Source: Capitulum mitella
Taxonomy: Eukaryota > Arthropoda > Thecostraca > Pollicipedomorpha > Pollicipedidae
NCBI GenBank assembly: GCA_030062745.1
Contig: CP099846.1
Coordinates: 5,456,001 to 5,520,000 of the forward strand
Direction: 5' to 3'
DNA length: 64,000 nucleotides
In this document: positions 11,400-22,723 of the stretch, piece by piece
Numbering within the stretch: the stretch's first letter is position 1
How the letters are laid out: each line of letters opens with the position of its first letter
Made by a program: the position numbers and the translations under genes
The notes under the pieces: generated by a model
The model's input: only the letters and a program-made list of their open reading frames with translations
Database searches by the model: none
What the model was told of the DNA's origin: nothing

Positions 11400-12118
11400 G
11401 AATTAGATCTATCGGATCTATAGCACTGCTCGTTTCTTATTTATTTTTTGAAAATGACTGCTTTCGATTTCGGTGCGGAGAATAAGAGACTTCATTTTTT
11501 GGCCCAGTCTTCAATTCGGGAAAGAGCAGATTGGAGAGTCTGAAAAATCAACCGCAGGTTTTTTTCCGGTGGCCTACAGAGCACAGTCATCTGCGTACAG
11601 TGTGTAAGACCCACCAGCCGGACAATCGTCGAAGAGATCATCAATCATAAAAAGAAAAAGCAGAGGAGAAATGACCCCGCCCTGGACCACACCATTGTCC
11701 AGGGGAAGGAATCCGAGAAGGTTCCGCTTTTAACTTGTTGTGTCCGGCCGTTGAGATAAGAATTCATAAAATGCTTGAGGTATCCACGGAAACCTATGTG
11801 ATGAAGTTTTGTAAGAAGGTCTGCTCGGGACACCATTTTATTGGCGTACTTAACGTCGAGGAAAATTGCCATGGTAAACTTTCTTGCAAAGAAGCCGCCG
11901 TTTATGTCAGATTCAACGCGAAGTACATGGTCAACTGTGGTCCGCCCAGGGCGAAAAGCAAATTGGTATTTCGACAGAATTTGGAATTTTTCGGCGTGCC
12001 ACAACATCCTGGAGTTCACCATTTTTCCCATGATTTTGCATGAACAAGAAGTAAGTTGAGCTGGTCGGTAGGACGCAGGTGCGTCTGTAGGTTTTCCCGG
12101 TTTTAAAAGAGGAACCAC
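11400..12118 (-). pseudogene. LINE ORF2: reverse transcriptase core
   Basis: The RT fingers and palm are recognisable: KPGKPTDAPASYRP, FRPGRTTVDHV, AIFLDVKYANKMV (the first catalytic Asp retained in FLD, but the usual FD of the following helix lost), then LYADDCAL at about 11574-11597 with the catalytic YADD box intact (11586-11597). A stop follows the YADD box immediately, and another frame change lies upstream near 11645. It would copy element RNA into DNA at the nick, but cannot in this state. Confidence 0.85.
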
Positions 12119-12157
12119 AAAAGCGTGCTTCCAAGTCGTGGGGATTCTGTTCTGTGT

Positions 12158-12974
12158 CTACACATATTTGAAGGAAGCAAGGAGTCTGCTTCTTTGAGTG
12201 TCGTCAAACAGCTTAAAAAAATCACAGTGAATGAGATCCGGACCAACCGATGTTGAACCGGATGAATTTATGGATGAGTTCAGTTCGTGCAAAGAGAAAG
12301 GATTGTTGTATGGCTCTGAGTTGTTTGAATCGAGATCAAAGTCCGGCATGTTGTATGTCAGAAGACTGTCTTGGATACGAAAACCTGCGTCAAAATTTGT
12401 GGAGGACGACAGTTGGGAGTAAAAGTGACTAAGGTGATTGGCCACTTCTTCCGGGCTATCTGCCTGGATTCCTTGGATTTTGAGAACCGGAACAGGACGC
12501 TGGAAGCTTCTTTTGTGTATGAAACTTCGAACAGTATCCCATAATGTGTGCACGGGTGTGGAGGTGGTAAATTTACTCAGGAGCTATAGCCAAATGTACC
12601 GCTTAGCTGCTCGAATATCTCGCCTAGCTTTGGACATTTCCCTTTTTGTAGTCAAGGAGAGTGCTTGGGTTTTCTCTGTTTCGACAGAAACGATTTAATG
12701 CTCTTTTTCGCGCTGCTATTGCCTGTTTACAGGCGTCAGACCACCAATGACCAAGTCAGACCACCAAGTATGTCTCTTTTGGCTTGGTCCTGGGGATCTG
12801 GGCTCGCGCAGCGGAAATAATCGATTGCGTTGCTTTTATGCAGGCAGAGTCAACATCTGTGAATTCTGTGACGATTTGACACTGGGCTCGGAAGGAGTCC
12901 CAGTCAGCTTTTTTTAATGCTCCACCCTGCTGGAGCATCGTATTGGGAATGCGTTGTTTGGGTTGCGCCGTCAA
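12158..12974 (-). pseudogene. LINE ORF2: linker between endonuclease and RT
   Basis: Two broken pieces lie here. One (12974-12756) is the post-endonuclease region, and a direct duplication of CAGACCACCAA at about 12738-12768 has disrupted it. The other (12553-12158) contains LWDTVRSF, PEEVANHLSHFYSQ and SVGPDLIHCDFFKLF, the familiar pre-RT stretch (..pDGi...flk.l) of I-type elements. No catalytic residues are expected. Confidence 0.7.
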
Positions 12975-13621
12975 TGTGTTTAATTGTTATCGGAAAGTGG
13001 TCACTAGAAAGTGGGTCGTTTTCAGTTTCCTCATGAAAGGAAAGGAGCTTATCCGCTAGAACATAGTGAAATATCAATGTGTGGGACCAGTCCAGAAAAT
13101 TCATCCAGCCTTGTCGGGGAGCCGTTGTTCAAGACATGTAAAACGTTGATTCTAATGAGTTGTTCAAAGACTAGTCCTCCTCTGTCGCATCGGTCAGAAC
13201 CCCATAAAAAATGTTTGCTATTGGCGTCGGAACACAGTATGAAAGGCGGTGGGAGCTGATTAGTGAGGTTTTGTAGATCTTGAAGACAAATAGGTACGCC
13301 TGGAGGAAGATATAGTGAACATACATTGATACGGCGGTTTGAAATGAGAGCCGTGCAGGCGACCGCTTGTAGGTCTGTTTCAACCAATAGCTCTTTGTGA
13401 GGCATTTTGTTAGAAATGTATATGGCAACTCCACCATGGCGTCTGTGAACGTCATCACATTTTATGAACATAGAGTATCCGGGTAGAAGGAAGTCGTACG
13501 GGTCGTCTGTGAGGAAGTCTGTCTCCTGTAAACATAAAATATTAGAACAAAACATCACTAAAGGTTTGATTTCGGCCCATTTGCTAATTAAACCACGACA
13601 GTTCCACTGAAGAATAGTCAT
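12904..13621 (-). pseudogene. LINE ORF2: AP-type endonuclease domain
   Basis: From MTILQWNCRGLISKW at 13621 all landmark motifs of LINE APE endonucleases appear: NCRG, LCLQETD (catalytic Glu), HGGVAIYIS, NVCSLYLPP, FILCSDANSKHFLWGS (Asp/Asn/His), HIDISL and, in the next frame, SSDHFPI (catalytic Asp/His). The enzyme nicks target DNA to prime reverse transcription. A frameshift at about 13049-13104 separates the SDH motif from the rest. The start codon is chosen because the motif-bearing sequence begins immediately after it. Confidence 0.85.
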
Positions 13622-15446
13622 TAATGATGTTGTGTAAAGCCCAAGGCAGACACCTTGGCTCTGAGAAAGTAGTGGCATTGGGTGTTATGTAGCTAAAGAT
13701 GCTCTGAATCCCTAAAAGGGCCTGTGACCCCTGCTGCGTCCTATCATGACTGGATGAGCGGCCCCGGGGTCGACTGGGGCCGGGTCGGGGCGATGGAGTT
13801 TGATTGTCCTTATGCGGAGTCCACGGTAGAGCCTCAGCACCAGGGTGGTGTGCGGGTGAATGTGACCGGAGCGTAGGCTGTGGCGATCTCCTGGGGACAA
13901 ACTGCCCTGGAGTTGCGGGGGCAGTTGCCGATGCCCCTCTCGCAGGTTGTTTTGCACCAGCCTTTTGTGTTTTAGTCACTGTGTGCTTCTCACTGGACTG
14001 AGAGGGGACAGAACTAGGTTCGTGACATAGACGCTTTAAAAGCTGAAGTGGAGGAAGCTGTGGGATGTCATCAGTCTGAGAAGACGAAGAGATGGTGCTT
14101 TTTGATGTGACTTGAGCATACATCCTTTTGTGTTTGGTTTGTCTCTCATTGTACCTGACGTCGTGCTTCGGGATATGAAGATGCTTGTTTTTGTCTGAGG
14201 CTCGCAAATGCGCTCTTCTGTCAGCCAGACGGGACAGTTCTTCGAATTAGTGGCGTGATCGGAAGACTCGCAAGAGATGCATCTAGCGGGTTTGGCAGCA
14301 CAGGGAGCCCTCATGCGCAGCATCACCACAGCGACCGCAACGAGCACTTTGTCTGCAGTTACGGGAGCCATGACGAAATCTTTGGCAGCTGGAACAGCGC
14401 AGAGGGTTGGGGATGAATGGACGCACTTCGAAGCAGAGGTAGCCTGCGTGGAGGGTCGGAGAGAAACTGGGAGTTTTTCTAACGTGAGGACAAGAAGACT
14501 GGGTCGGTGTCGGTGTCGGTGTCCTGACGATATCCGTTCCTGAAGGTGGTCAGTCGACGAACGTGGCTGACCAGTTCGTTCCTCAGTTCGTGTTGAATCT
14601 CCGTTTCAGACATAAAGCGGAGTTCAGGTGCGAACACAGTTCAGTTCCCTTGCACAAATTTCGAGTGGGGTGAAGGGTGACCTCACTGCCTTAGTACAGA
14701 AAGTAGTCTGTTTGAGAAGCATTTTTGTTTGGTGGCGGTTGTTTGTTTTGATGATGAGAGAGCCATCGCGAGGTGCTTGGATGTGGAGCCGAATGTTTGG
14801 ACCACAGATTGCTTCTATCTGTTTTGGAGGTGCCCAGACGTTGATTTTCTGGAACTTGATGTTCGAGTCGGTTGGTTTTACTATAACGTATGACCCGAGC
14901 GGGTCCAGATAGGGTTCTTGAACCAGTTCTTGAATAGGCGTGGTGTTCTATGCATGTGATCGCGTGCTGTCCCGACGGTATCCTTTGCCAAGAATGCACA
15001 TATTGTTTGCTCTGGTTGCTTGCACGGATCGGGATAAGTCCTTCTACTCTTCCAGCCGGGCTGGGCCTGGCACGCTGCCAGGGCCGTGGGGCCCGGACGC
15101 AGTCAATGGCAGGTCAAAGTCACGAGAAGTGACCTTGACCGTCAAGTGAAGTGAGGTGTGAAGAAGTGATCTTGACTTGAAGCGAGGAGTCAGTGTGTCC
15201 AAGAGTGATGCGGTCCTGAGCAGTGGCCGAGTTCGTGCTAAGGTCAGTGTCCGATTTCGCGGAAGACGAAGTGTGTTCGTGTGCAGAGTTCTGTTCCGGA
15301 TTCAAGCCGTAGTCATCATCTTTCTGGGTATACATTGTCCTATCCAACACACCTCTGCGAACACCATTGTCGATGCCTTCAGACGGGGTGACGTCAGAGT
15401 CCGAATTCGAGCCTATGGAGTCAGTGCCATTTTTCTTCCGTTGCAT
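13584..15446 (-). pseudogene. LINE ORF1 (gag-like), frameshifted
   Basis: ORF1 starts near 15446 with a Ser/Asp-rich N-terminus paralogous to the fragment at 5.3-6.1 kb. It continues through the FTITYDPSG-side region (about 14.9-14.65 kb) and reaches three zinc knuckles. These are CSSCQRFRHGSRNC (about 14356-14399, CX2CX4HX4C), CGRCGDAAHEGSLC (about 14305-14346) and, after a frame change, CISCESSDHATNSKNC followed by CPVW (about 14236-14283). The C-terminal 200 codons are Pro/Ser/Arg-rich and overlap the ORF2 start by a few tens of bases. The protein would bind the element RNA. At least two frame breaks are visible. Confidence 0.75.
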
Positions 15447-15529
15447 TGCTTGTCCGTGAGAGAACAGTTCGGGAACAGCTCGGAAAAGAAAACTTGAAAT
15501 TGAAAGTATGCCTGCCGTAAAAATTTGTG

Positions 15530-16190
15530 GATCTCAGAAATAAACGTGGAGGTGTAGAACAAAACTATCTGAAAGCGCAAAGTCTAAGTGGGGACAAGAG
15601 ACTAAGAGTTCGTGTCGACCCAATCGACCTACGAGCGGAGCGGATCGGAGTGCGTCCGACCTCCGCGAGGACTGCCGCACGACGTTCATCTTTTCAAGCG
15701 CTCACGGTGTGATCCCGTTTTCCAACCAGCGCCGTTAATGTCTTCTGAGCTGCAGACATTCGTGCCGATGAACGATTTAGCAATAACAAAAGAAGCATTC
15801 AAATTTTAGATACAATTCAGACTATCAGAAAAATACGCAAATAATAAAATGAGCGAAGAAGTATGAATGCACTAAGTAACACGTCATATCCGAAGAGAAA
15901 TAAATCGTTGTCGTTTTGTGACGTCATGTACCATTTCAGAAAAGCCTGCGAACTGCCCGGCGGATTTGTGTATTGTTGCCACGAGCGTATGACCACTCGT
16001 TTACACACCAGTCAGATATTCGCCCCGAAGTAAGGACCATCCTGATATTGAGAGCAGTGGCATCTATCGGCAAATGGGTCAGTTTGCAATAGGTCTGTGG
16101 AGTGAGGACCGGCAAACGGCCCTCACTCCGCAGACGGTCCTCGCTTCGCGTGTGTTTATCCGGCTCCGGTTACACTATGGGGTGCTTGTC
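15530..16190. other. LINE 5' flank and spacer; no gene
   Basis: Sequence upstream of ORF1 may include the LINE 5' UTR (15450-15530 resembles 6085-6130). Beyond that I see no supported feature. Confidence 0.4.
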
Positions 16191-16191
16191 A

Positions 16192-16316
16192 ACGCGCGCA
16201 CACGCACATGCATGCACATATACGCAAACGCATACGCACGCGCACGCGCGCGCGCACACACAAACACACATACACACACACTCACTCACGCATGCACGCA
16301 CGCACGCACGCACCTC
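16192..16316. repeat. Alternating purine-pyrimidine tract (CA/CG/TA dinucleotides), Z-DNA-prone
   Basis: About 120 bp of near-continuous CA, CG and TA steps, including an 11-nt CGCGCGCGC-type core near 16245, flanked by CACACA and GCACGCACGCAC. Such tracts form left-handed DNA readily and are unstable. The frames translated from it are artefacts. Confidence 0.9.
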
Positions 16317-16467
16317 AATCTGAACTTTTCCGAGCGACCGCCATATATGAGATCTCACTCGCTAAGAGCGTGCAAAGTGCGCTTTTACCTCTTTTGTTTT
16401 TGAACTATGGTTAAATTTTGTTGCATCGTGCACAGAAGGGCGAGTACACGATCACGCCAGTCCGGCC

Positions 16468-16990
16468 TTAACCCTATTCCCGGCAGAGGGGCTGAATCCG
16501 CCCCCCTCGGGTTTTTTGCTTGCCAATTCCAGGGCTTTTAACGCAGCTCCACGGAACTTGGTGACTTTTCCTAGCTATTCTTTCTACGTGTTGTGACAAA
16601 ATTTCGAAATTCTGGTTTGCTCAGGGGCGGAGTCAGGTGACGTTTTTGAGAGGCACCGCAGGCCATTTTTGGCCATGTTGAGGATAAAAGACAAATGACT
16701 GCTAACAATAGCGTTTTTAAGATAGAACTTAAAATTTTATATGGATGTCTAGCTTAATAGTTGGGCAACGTGCAACTACAATTTTGTTCATTTGAGGTCA
16801 CTTTACAAGGTCAAGTCAAGGTCAAAAGTCAAAACTTGGTTTTATAGTAATAACTTCGGCGCTATCTTTTGAAATGCCAAACCCGGAATATATGACGTAG
16901 AATGGTACCTTGTTATGTCAAGGGTTTTCTGTTTATTTTATGTTACATCGGAAAGAAAACCCCTCATTTCAGACCAAGGGCGCGGAAAGC
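16468..16990 (+). mobile_element. TTAA-flanked MITE, 5' portion only
   Basis: It starts with TTAACCCTATTCCCGG, a G-rich/C-rich subterminal hairpin and CTCGGGTTTTTTGCTTGCC, then follows the full copies at 50.0 and 54.9 kb up to the ACCCGGAATATATGACGTAGAA region, after which similarity fades. It is a diverged copy with the right half lost or replaced. Confidence 0.8.
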
Positions 16991-16999
16991 AGACAAATG

Positions 17000-17820
17000 G
17001 AGGAATAAAAGGCAGCTCTCCGTCCTCCCTCACTTTTTTAATTTGACTTGGACGCTATGGACGTTGACTGGAACGAATTTATGACGTAAAGGAATTTAAA
17101 CCCGAAATGCTGCTTTGCCTCCCCTCCCCCGAACTGCGGAGGAATTCTCACGTCGCAGCTTCATACTTTACCCCAAATTTGGCGGGAAACCACTCCAGGG
17201 TTTTGTCGTTTTCCTAGATGTCGCTACCACTGTCGGAATTGCGGATAAAATGGCAAGGTATAGGAAATCGTACCGTTTGATGTAAGATTTAACAATGAAA
17301 TGAAGGACAGAAACCTTGGTTCCATGCTCTGAAATCCTGTAAAATCATGTTCGAAGATTGTAAGAACCCTTAAAGGCTGCGTGAAATGGAGCTTTGCGCC
17401 GTTCACTGAGTTTAGGCGCAGCATCGTTATTGGTGGCCCCTGCTCGCGACGTGAAATATAAGTTGGCAAAAGTGAGGTCACAGGTCATGGCAGCAGTCCC
17501 GACGCCTTCTGCAGGCTTGCAGCTTTCGAACGGCGAGGCACCGAATCCAAAAGCCTGCACCAAATGGTGGCTTGTTTATGCAATTTTAGGCATTTGCATT
17601 TGTATACGTTATTTGGCAAGTTTTTCTTCCAATGCTTTTTACTGAAGTAATATTTTAATCTTCGGCCTTTTTCGTACTTGGCTTTTTTTATCCGGTCTGG
17701 ATTGCCATATACGGCTCAGTAATGACATCAACCAACATAATGGGCGCGTGGGACGGGTAAACGTGCGATTCTTTACGTGCGAGATATATAAAATTTAATG
17801 GCCAGCATGCAAGATGAAAC
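17000..17820. other. Spacer; no gene recognised
   Basis: Short overlapping frames at 17224-17645 on both strands show no domain or paralogue. Nothing else is visible. Confidence 0.4.
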
Positions 17821-17825
17821 ATCTT

Positions 17826-18240
17826 TTCATGAGAAGTTCATATTCTTTCATGATTGGTGCAAAAATCCATTAAACCGAGGTGCCAAGATATCTTATTTTT
17901 TCACTAGTGCAAAGACGGCTAAACTTATTTCCCACAGGTGTGCTATCCATCACGCTCGTGCTTTTGAAACGAAAAATCAGTAACTCAATAGCCTTCTCAT
18001 ACATGAAAAGAATAAAGTCGTTTGCTTGCCAGCCTGCGAATAAAAATTGTTTTCATTCGAAATTCAAATCTTCAAACTCAAGGCCCTCGTCCTGTCGTTT
18101 GAAGATTTTGAACTTCTCATAAAAATCTATTTCATGCCATTTTTTCACTAGTGAAAAAATGAGATATCTTGGTACCTGATTGTAATGGGTTTTTGCGTCA
18201 GTCATGAAAGAAATCGAAATATGTAGGTCAAGATTAGCTT
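17826..18240. repeat. Inverted repeat pair with a central perfect 24-bp palindrome
   Basis: Positions 17826-17905 (GAGAAGTTC ... TTTCATGA ... CCAAGATATCTTATTTTTTCACTAGTG) recur in reverse complement at about 18110-18235. Positions 18138-18161 form a perfect palindrome, CATTTTTTCACTAGTG and its complement. The arrangement suggests two head-to-head copies of a small element, or a fold-back element of about 400 bp. No coding capacity is seen. Confidence 0.65.
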
Positions 18241-20480
18241 GTATTCCAAAAGACGTCAGACGAAATAAATATACATTAGTAATCTTGTACAATACTTTTG
18301 TAGGCTTGGAGGAGACGTAGTAGGCTGCGGTCGTTTTGCGTCTCACAAGGCGCCTTTCTGGCTGTATCAGTTGCGTTATATGCCTCAGGCTGTTAACATT
18401 TTTCCTTTTCCGTTGAAAGGCCTTAGCGTCACATTTTGTGGCAGCCTGTTGTGTGCCTCAAGTCGTTACAGCTCGCACGATTATTATTGGCCTCGTTCAA
18501 CACTTGAGTCGGTGCGCCTCTAAGCCCCAATAACCAACCAACCAACCGTTCAACACTTGATAAGAGAAAATGAGCTTGGCCGATTGCGTACAACAGCTGT
18601 TGATCACGCTTCTCAGCCGAATGCTCCACGTCGAACAGCTTTTTAAGAATATATCCAGCCGGTGCCATACTGTGGCGCTCACCAGCGACACCAGCGACTT
18701 TGATCGCTGATACTGTTTTCAACTATCCGTTTTCTTGGGCAATGCTTGAAAGCATAAGTATAATGTACCGAGAACGTCAACGAAAACATAAACGTACTGG
18801 CGTCATCCATTGACACGTTCCCACAATAATGCACGATAAATCACATTGACACAATATAGGTTTTTTGGTAACCCTAATTGGCCTGCTCCTGCTTGTGTTG
18901 TCACCAACAGCTGACAGACGCGGGAAAATCGGCAAAATGTTTTAAAACTTAACTACTTTTGCGTTTGAAGTAAAATGTGAGGTGCGAACGTAGGTGTAGA
19001 ATTGGGACGTTCTATTTTTGCATGAAGAAATAAATCCATCGAGGTCATAAATGTTCCTTTGATAACCTATTCAGAGCACGTTATTTTACAGCGCAAGAAA
19101 ACACAAGAATGGGCCAAGATACTGTTATGGGATCCTATGATAGTTATTCCCTTTGGTATGGTTAATTCCATACCAAAGGTATACGAAGTGACGATTGCGA
19201 ATAGGTCTGTAGGAGAAAAGCTACAACTTGGCCACCTCCGTTCAAAACACGTAGAGTTGGAATTGCAGTCTGAAATTCATTTTAATCCGAAAGTTGCCGG
19301 GTCATTTCACCTTCGTAGACTTGCGGAGGGCCGTCAACCCACCCTCGCCCCTTCCCCGTCACGCTCACTCAGTAACTTAGTAATCAGCGGATTGATTCGG
19401 CTGATTCAAACGTCAGTCGTTTGCCCTCGGCGATTGACCGCGTGGTATTCACATGTTTGGATCGCAGGGATATATGGTTGGTCGCCGTCCATGTCAAATA
19501 TTTAATTTCACCCATTTGGTACGTCCCATTTTTTTGGTGAGCAAAGTGGAGGCTTATTCCTCCTAAGTCTGAAATAGGGAAAAAGTTGTGCGTAAGGTGT
19601 TAATACACTTCTGAAGAAGATAGTGACACAGGTAAACGTGTCATGTAGCACCAAGAGACCAATTGTATGTTGCGTTTAAGTATGCCTAATGCAATGCATA
19701 AAAATCAATAGACACAAATTAACTCGATCGCATGTCTCAAGATGCGTCGTTTTGCGTCGTAAAGTCGTCATGTGTCTGCCAGCCGATTTTACGACGTAAA
19801 TTGGCACTATCTGAAAAACGGCAGTTACACGAATGTAACGTTTGATGGCCTTGTCTCAGACCATGAGCGTTTTCCACTGACTTTTCGCGGCATTTTAAGA
19901 TATACTACACACGATCCTCTATCTCCCACGGCCGATATCAGTCGACCGTGAAGACCAACGCGGATTTTTGAAAACGCAAAAATCCCCAAAATTCACGCCC
20001 TTATGACGCTGTCCTGGCATGACTTTCGACGATCGTGTCAAAAAAAAATCATCCAGATGTACAGAACTGCTATACCGAGAGGCGAGGTAAATTGGGCCTT
20101 TCCACGCGGTTTGATTACGGAGTTAAGGATGAAAAGAAAAACTTGGGGCTGGACGTCAGACGCCCCCCCCCCCCCCCCTACAGTAAGTTACGTGTTAACC
20201 TTCGCCAAACCGGGGCATGTTCTGATTGGACGTTTTTGATGCACTCCGCTAAGGATTTTTGGTGATGGTAGAAAAAGGCGCGTGAAGCGCACTGGATATT
20301 TCAGTACCCTTTCTTACGTGCTTTGCTAATGCTCTGCAGAGTTTTCGACCTCCGGTCGTGTCAGGTAGCTGGCCTATGTCACGTTTAAAGTTTGTGACGA
20401 ACCACGCCGTCCGATCGTTCGACCTGGAACTTTCAGGGATGGTAGAGGATGGCATTCCTTTGAATCGTGCTTTCTCAGAT
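18240..20480. other. Intergenic; one unrecognised 148-codon frame at 19059-19505 (+)
   Basis: No supported gene. The 148-codon plus frame (19059-19505) has no motif and spans a perfect hairpin (19150-19179), which argues against a normal coding exon. A 16-base C run lies at 20163-20178. Confidence 0.4.
19150..19179. repeat. Perfect 12-bp hairpin
   Basis: CCTTTGGTATGG and CCATACCAAAGG are separated by TTAATT. The repeat is perfect, with no terminator-like T run in either direction. Confidence 0.9.
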
Positions 20481-21120
20481 TTGTGTTTTTCGAGATCAAG
20501 GTCAAGGTATGAGGCCAGCTGTCAACCAGAGGCCAGTTAAATATCCGTCCTATGCATTCCTAGATCAAGGAAGTCACGAAAAAAGACAAATAATGTGGAC
20601 TCACGTGAAGCGTTATGAGGTCAGGTCAGGACATATTTTGGGCAAACTATCAAAAAGGAGTTTAAAATCTCGTTTTGGTGATCTGTGAAGTAAAAATTGT
20701 AACTGAAGTCGATATTACGTCCCAAAATTGCACTAAGATTCGTCCATGCTGTGAAATGACCTTAGGTCAAGTGGCGTCATGCGAGGTCACCGCGGTAGAA
20801 GCTCAGATGCATTTTTTGTGTCTGAAATGCATTCTTGGGCCAAGGAAGTCACTAAGCACGGCAAATAGTATTGACCAACGTGAAGACTCATGGGGTCGGG
20901 TCAGGCCACATTTAAGTTAAGTAGCAAAAAGAAGTCCAAACTCCGTTTTTATGAGTCCTGGGGTTGAAATATGCACAGAAATCAGTTTTGCTAAGGTTCT
21001 TTGTCTCTCTGGTGTCATTCATGCGTCATTGGCAGATGTAGGCATACAAGATGAAATCCAAGCGTGCTTCGAATCAGGCCATGATCCTACGGTAGGCCAG
21101 GTCATATGACTGACTTGATA
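20480..21120. repeat. Diverged tandem repeat, about 275-bp period, rich in GGTCA half-sites
   Basis: AAGGAAGTCAC followed by CAAATA, CGTGAAG and GGTC.GGTCAGG occurs near 20568 and again near 20843, and the downstream segments (AAAAGGAGT / AAAAGAAGT ... CTCGTTTTGGTGA / CTCCGTTTTTATGA) also correspond. A third, fainter unit may follow. Each unit contains several AGGTCA-like hexamers. No coding is apparent. Confidence 0.55.
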
Positions 21121-21766
21121 TTGATCACGGTTGTGGAGCGCAAGGAGTTTCAGGCCTAAGGTACTCCTTGCCCTTTCGTTTGCATTGTTATTGATCCTCG
21201 ACAGAGCACGAAATAAAATAAAGGAGACTGTTGCGCATTAGGTCACGTCAGGTCACATGGGTTCATTGGCGTTGGAGTCTGTTGGCACGTAACATATGTT
21301 AGTGCAAATCGCGTCCACCGTTTTGGAAGGATACATAGGTGACACCTCACCAAGAACGGTCAGAAACCTCAAATATAGCGAAATGAAAAACGGCAGAATA
21401 TCAGGTCACCTGGTGCGATATGTGGTGATATGAATATTATAAATTATATGTTGTCGTAATCCACTTCCTGTTAGCTTTTCATTGGCATAATTGCTCTAGC
21501 GTTATTAGGGGCGGAGCTAGAGCTCTTTTTTTGAAAGTATTTCTTTGCATGTAAAAGCACAAAGATGGATTATTTTTCAAAATTTTCCAAAAATGAACTA
21601 CTTTAGAACGTGCTTATGACAAGCGTTCCCTTCGTACAAATTTTATTTCCTCCGACGTTCTGTTCCGTTCCGTTCCGTTCCATCCTCCGTTCGTGGGGTG
21701 GGGGGAGGGGGCAGAAAGCCTCCGCCGGTTCCGACCGCTCACGTCGGGGTACCAGTTGGAGGGGAG

Positions 21767-22705
21767 TTAACCCTATTCCCGGCGGGGGGCTGAATCCGCC
21801 CCCTCGGGTTTTTTGCTTGCCGATTCCAGGCTTTTTAACACAGCGTCACGAACTTTGGTGACTTTTCCTAATTATTCTTTCTACATGCTGTGACAACATT
21901 TCAAAATTTCGTTTTGCTCAGGGACGCAGCCAGGCAACGTTTTTGGGAGGCACTTCGTGCCATTTTTGGCCATGTTGAGGGTAAAAGAAAAATGTCTGCC
22001 AAAAACAGCGTTTTTAAGATAGAACTCAAAACTTTATATGAATGTATAGCTAAATAGTTGGGCAATGTGTAGATATAATGTTGTTCATCTGAGGTCACTT
22101 CACAAGGTCAGATCAAGATCAAATATCAAAATTTGGTTTTATTGCAATAATTTCGGCGCTGTTTTTTTTTTTAATGCCAAACCCGGAATATGTATGACGT
22201 AGAAAGGTGCCCTGTACTTGTGTATCACGTTTCAGCTTGATATTAGGTCGCGTCATGGAGCTACGATCTAAAATGTCAGTGCGCGTACCCTATATCGCAA
22301 TAGCCATAAAATGGAGTTTTTGAAATGGAGTGAATTCAAATGATTGGAAACGTTTACAGATAATATTAAATGCACACGAGATCATTCCAAGTGACTCCAA
22401 AGTCATTTAAGGTCATTTAAGGTCAAAGGTCACAAGTTGATCTGAAGAACTTGACAGTTCCCCTTTTTCATGTCCCTGACATCGCCTATGCTAACGTTAT
22501 GCAAACATTGTAATGCGATTTGTACTTCTTTAGCATAACATGTTCAAAAAGTCCAAGTCCAAAAATACCCCTAATTTTTACTTTTTTCCCCAATATCCGC
22601 CTTTTTTCAAAATTTTGAAAATTTCTTTTTGTAAAAATGTAGTTCACATCATGGCAAATCGATTGCCGTTGCTTGCGATGAAATCGGACTAATAGTTCTC
22701 GAGAT
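21767..22705 (+). mobile_element. TTAA-flanked MITE, lacking its right terminus
   Basis: It begins TTAACCCTATTCCCGGCGGGG and follows the full-length copies through the GGTCAAAGGTCA direct repeat (22430-22442) to the GATGAAATCGGA..AGTTCTCGAGAT block. The last 80 bp, including the right inverted repeat, are missing and replaced by repeat Z at about 22724. Confidence 0.85.
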
Positions 22706-22723
22706 TTTCGACTATTGGTATTT

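Larger units (their letters stand above)
9550..15446 (-). mobile_element. Near full-length but inactive I/R1-like LINE (ORF1, APE-EN, RT, RNase H)
   Basis: All modules of a two-ORF non-LTR retrotransposon occur in order on the minus strand: ORF1 with three zinc knuckles (15446 to about 13584), and ORF2 with apurinic endonuclease, linker, RT, RNase H and a CX2CX7HX4C tail (13621 to 9853). A roughly 300-bp 3' region follows, containing a diverged internal duplication (GCGTCCGTGTCTTG near 9608 versus GCGTCCGCGTCGAATC near 9725). Every module is interrupted by frameshifts or stops, so the copy is dead. The domain order with a terminal RNase H places it in the I/R1/Jockey broad group; the exact clade needs a tree. 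Confidence 0.85.

Noticed and set aside
16170-16403. Open frames in the CA/CG tract
   Set aside because: They consist of His/Thr/Ala or Cys/Val alternations dictated by the dinucleotide repeat.
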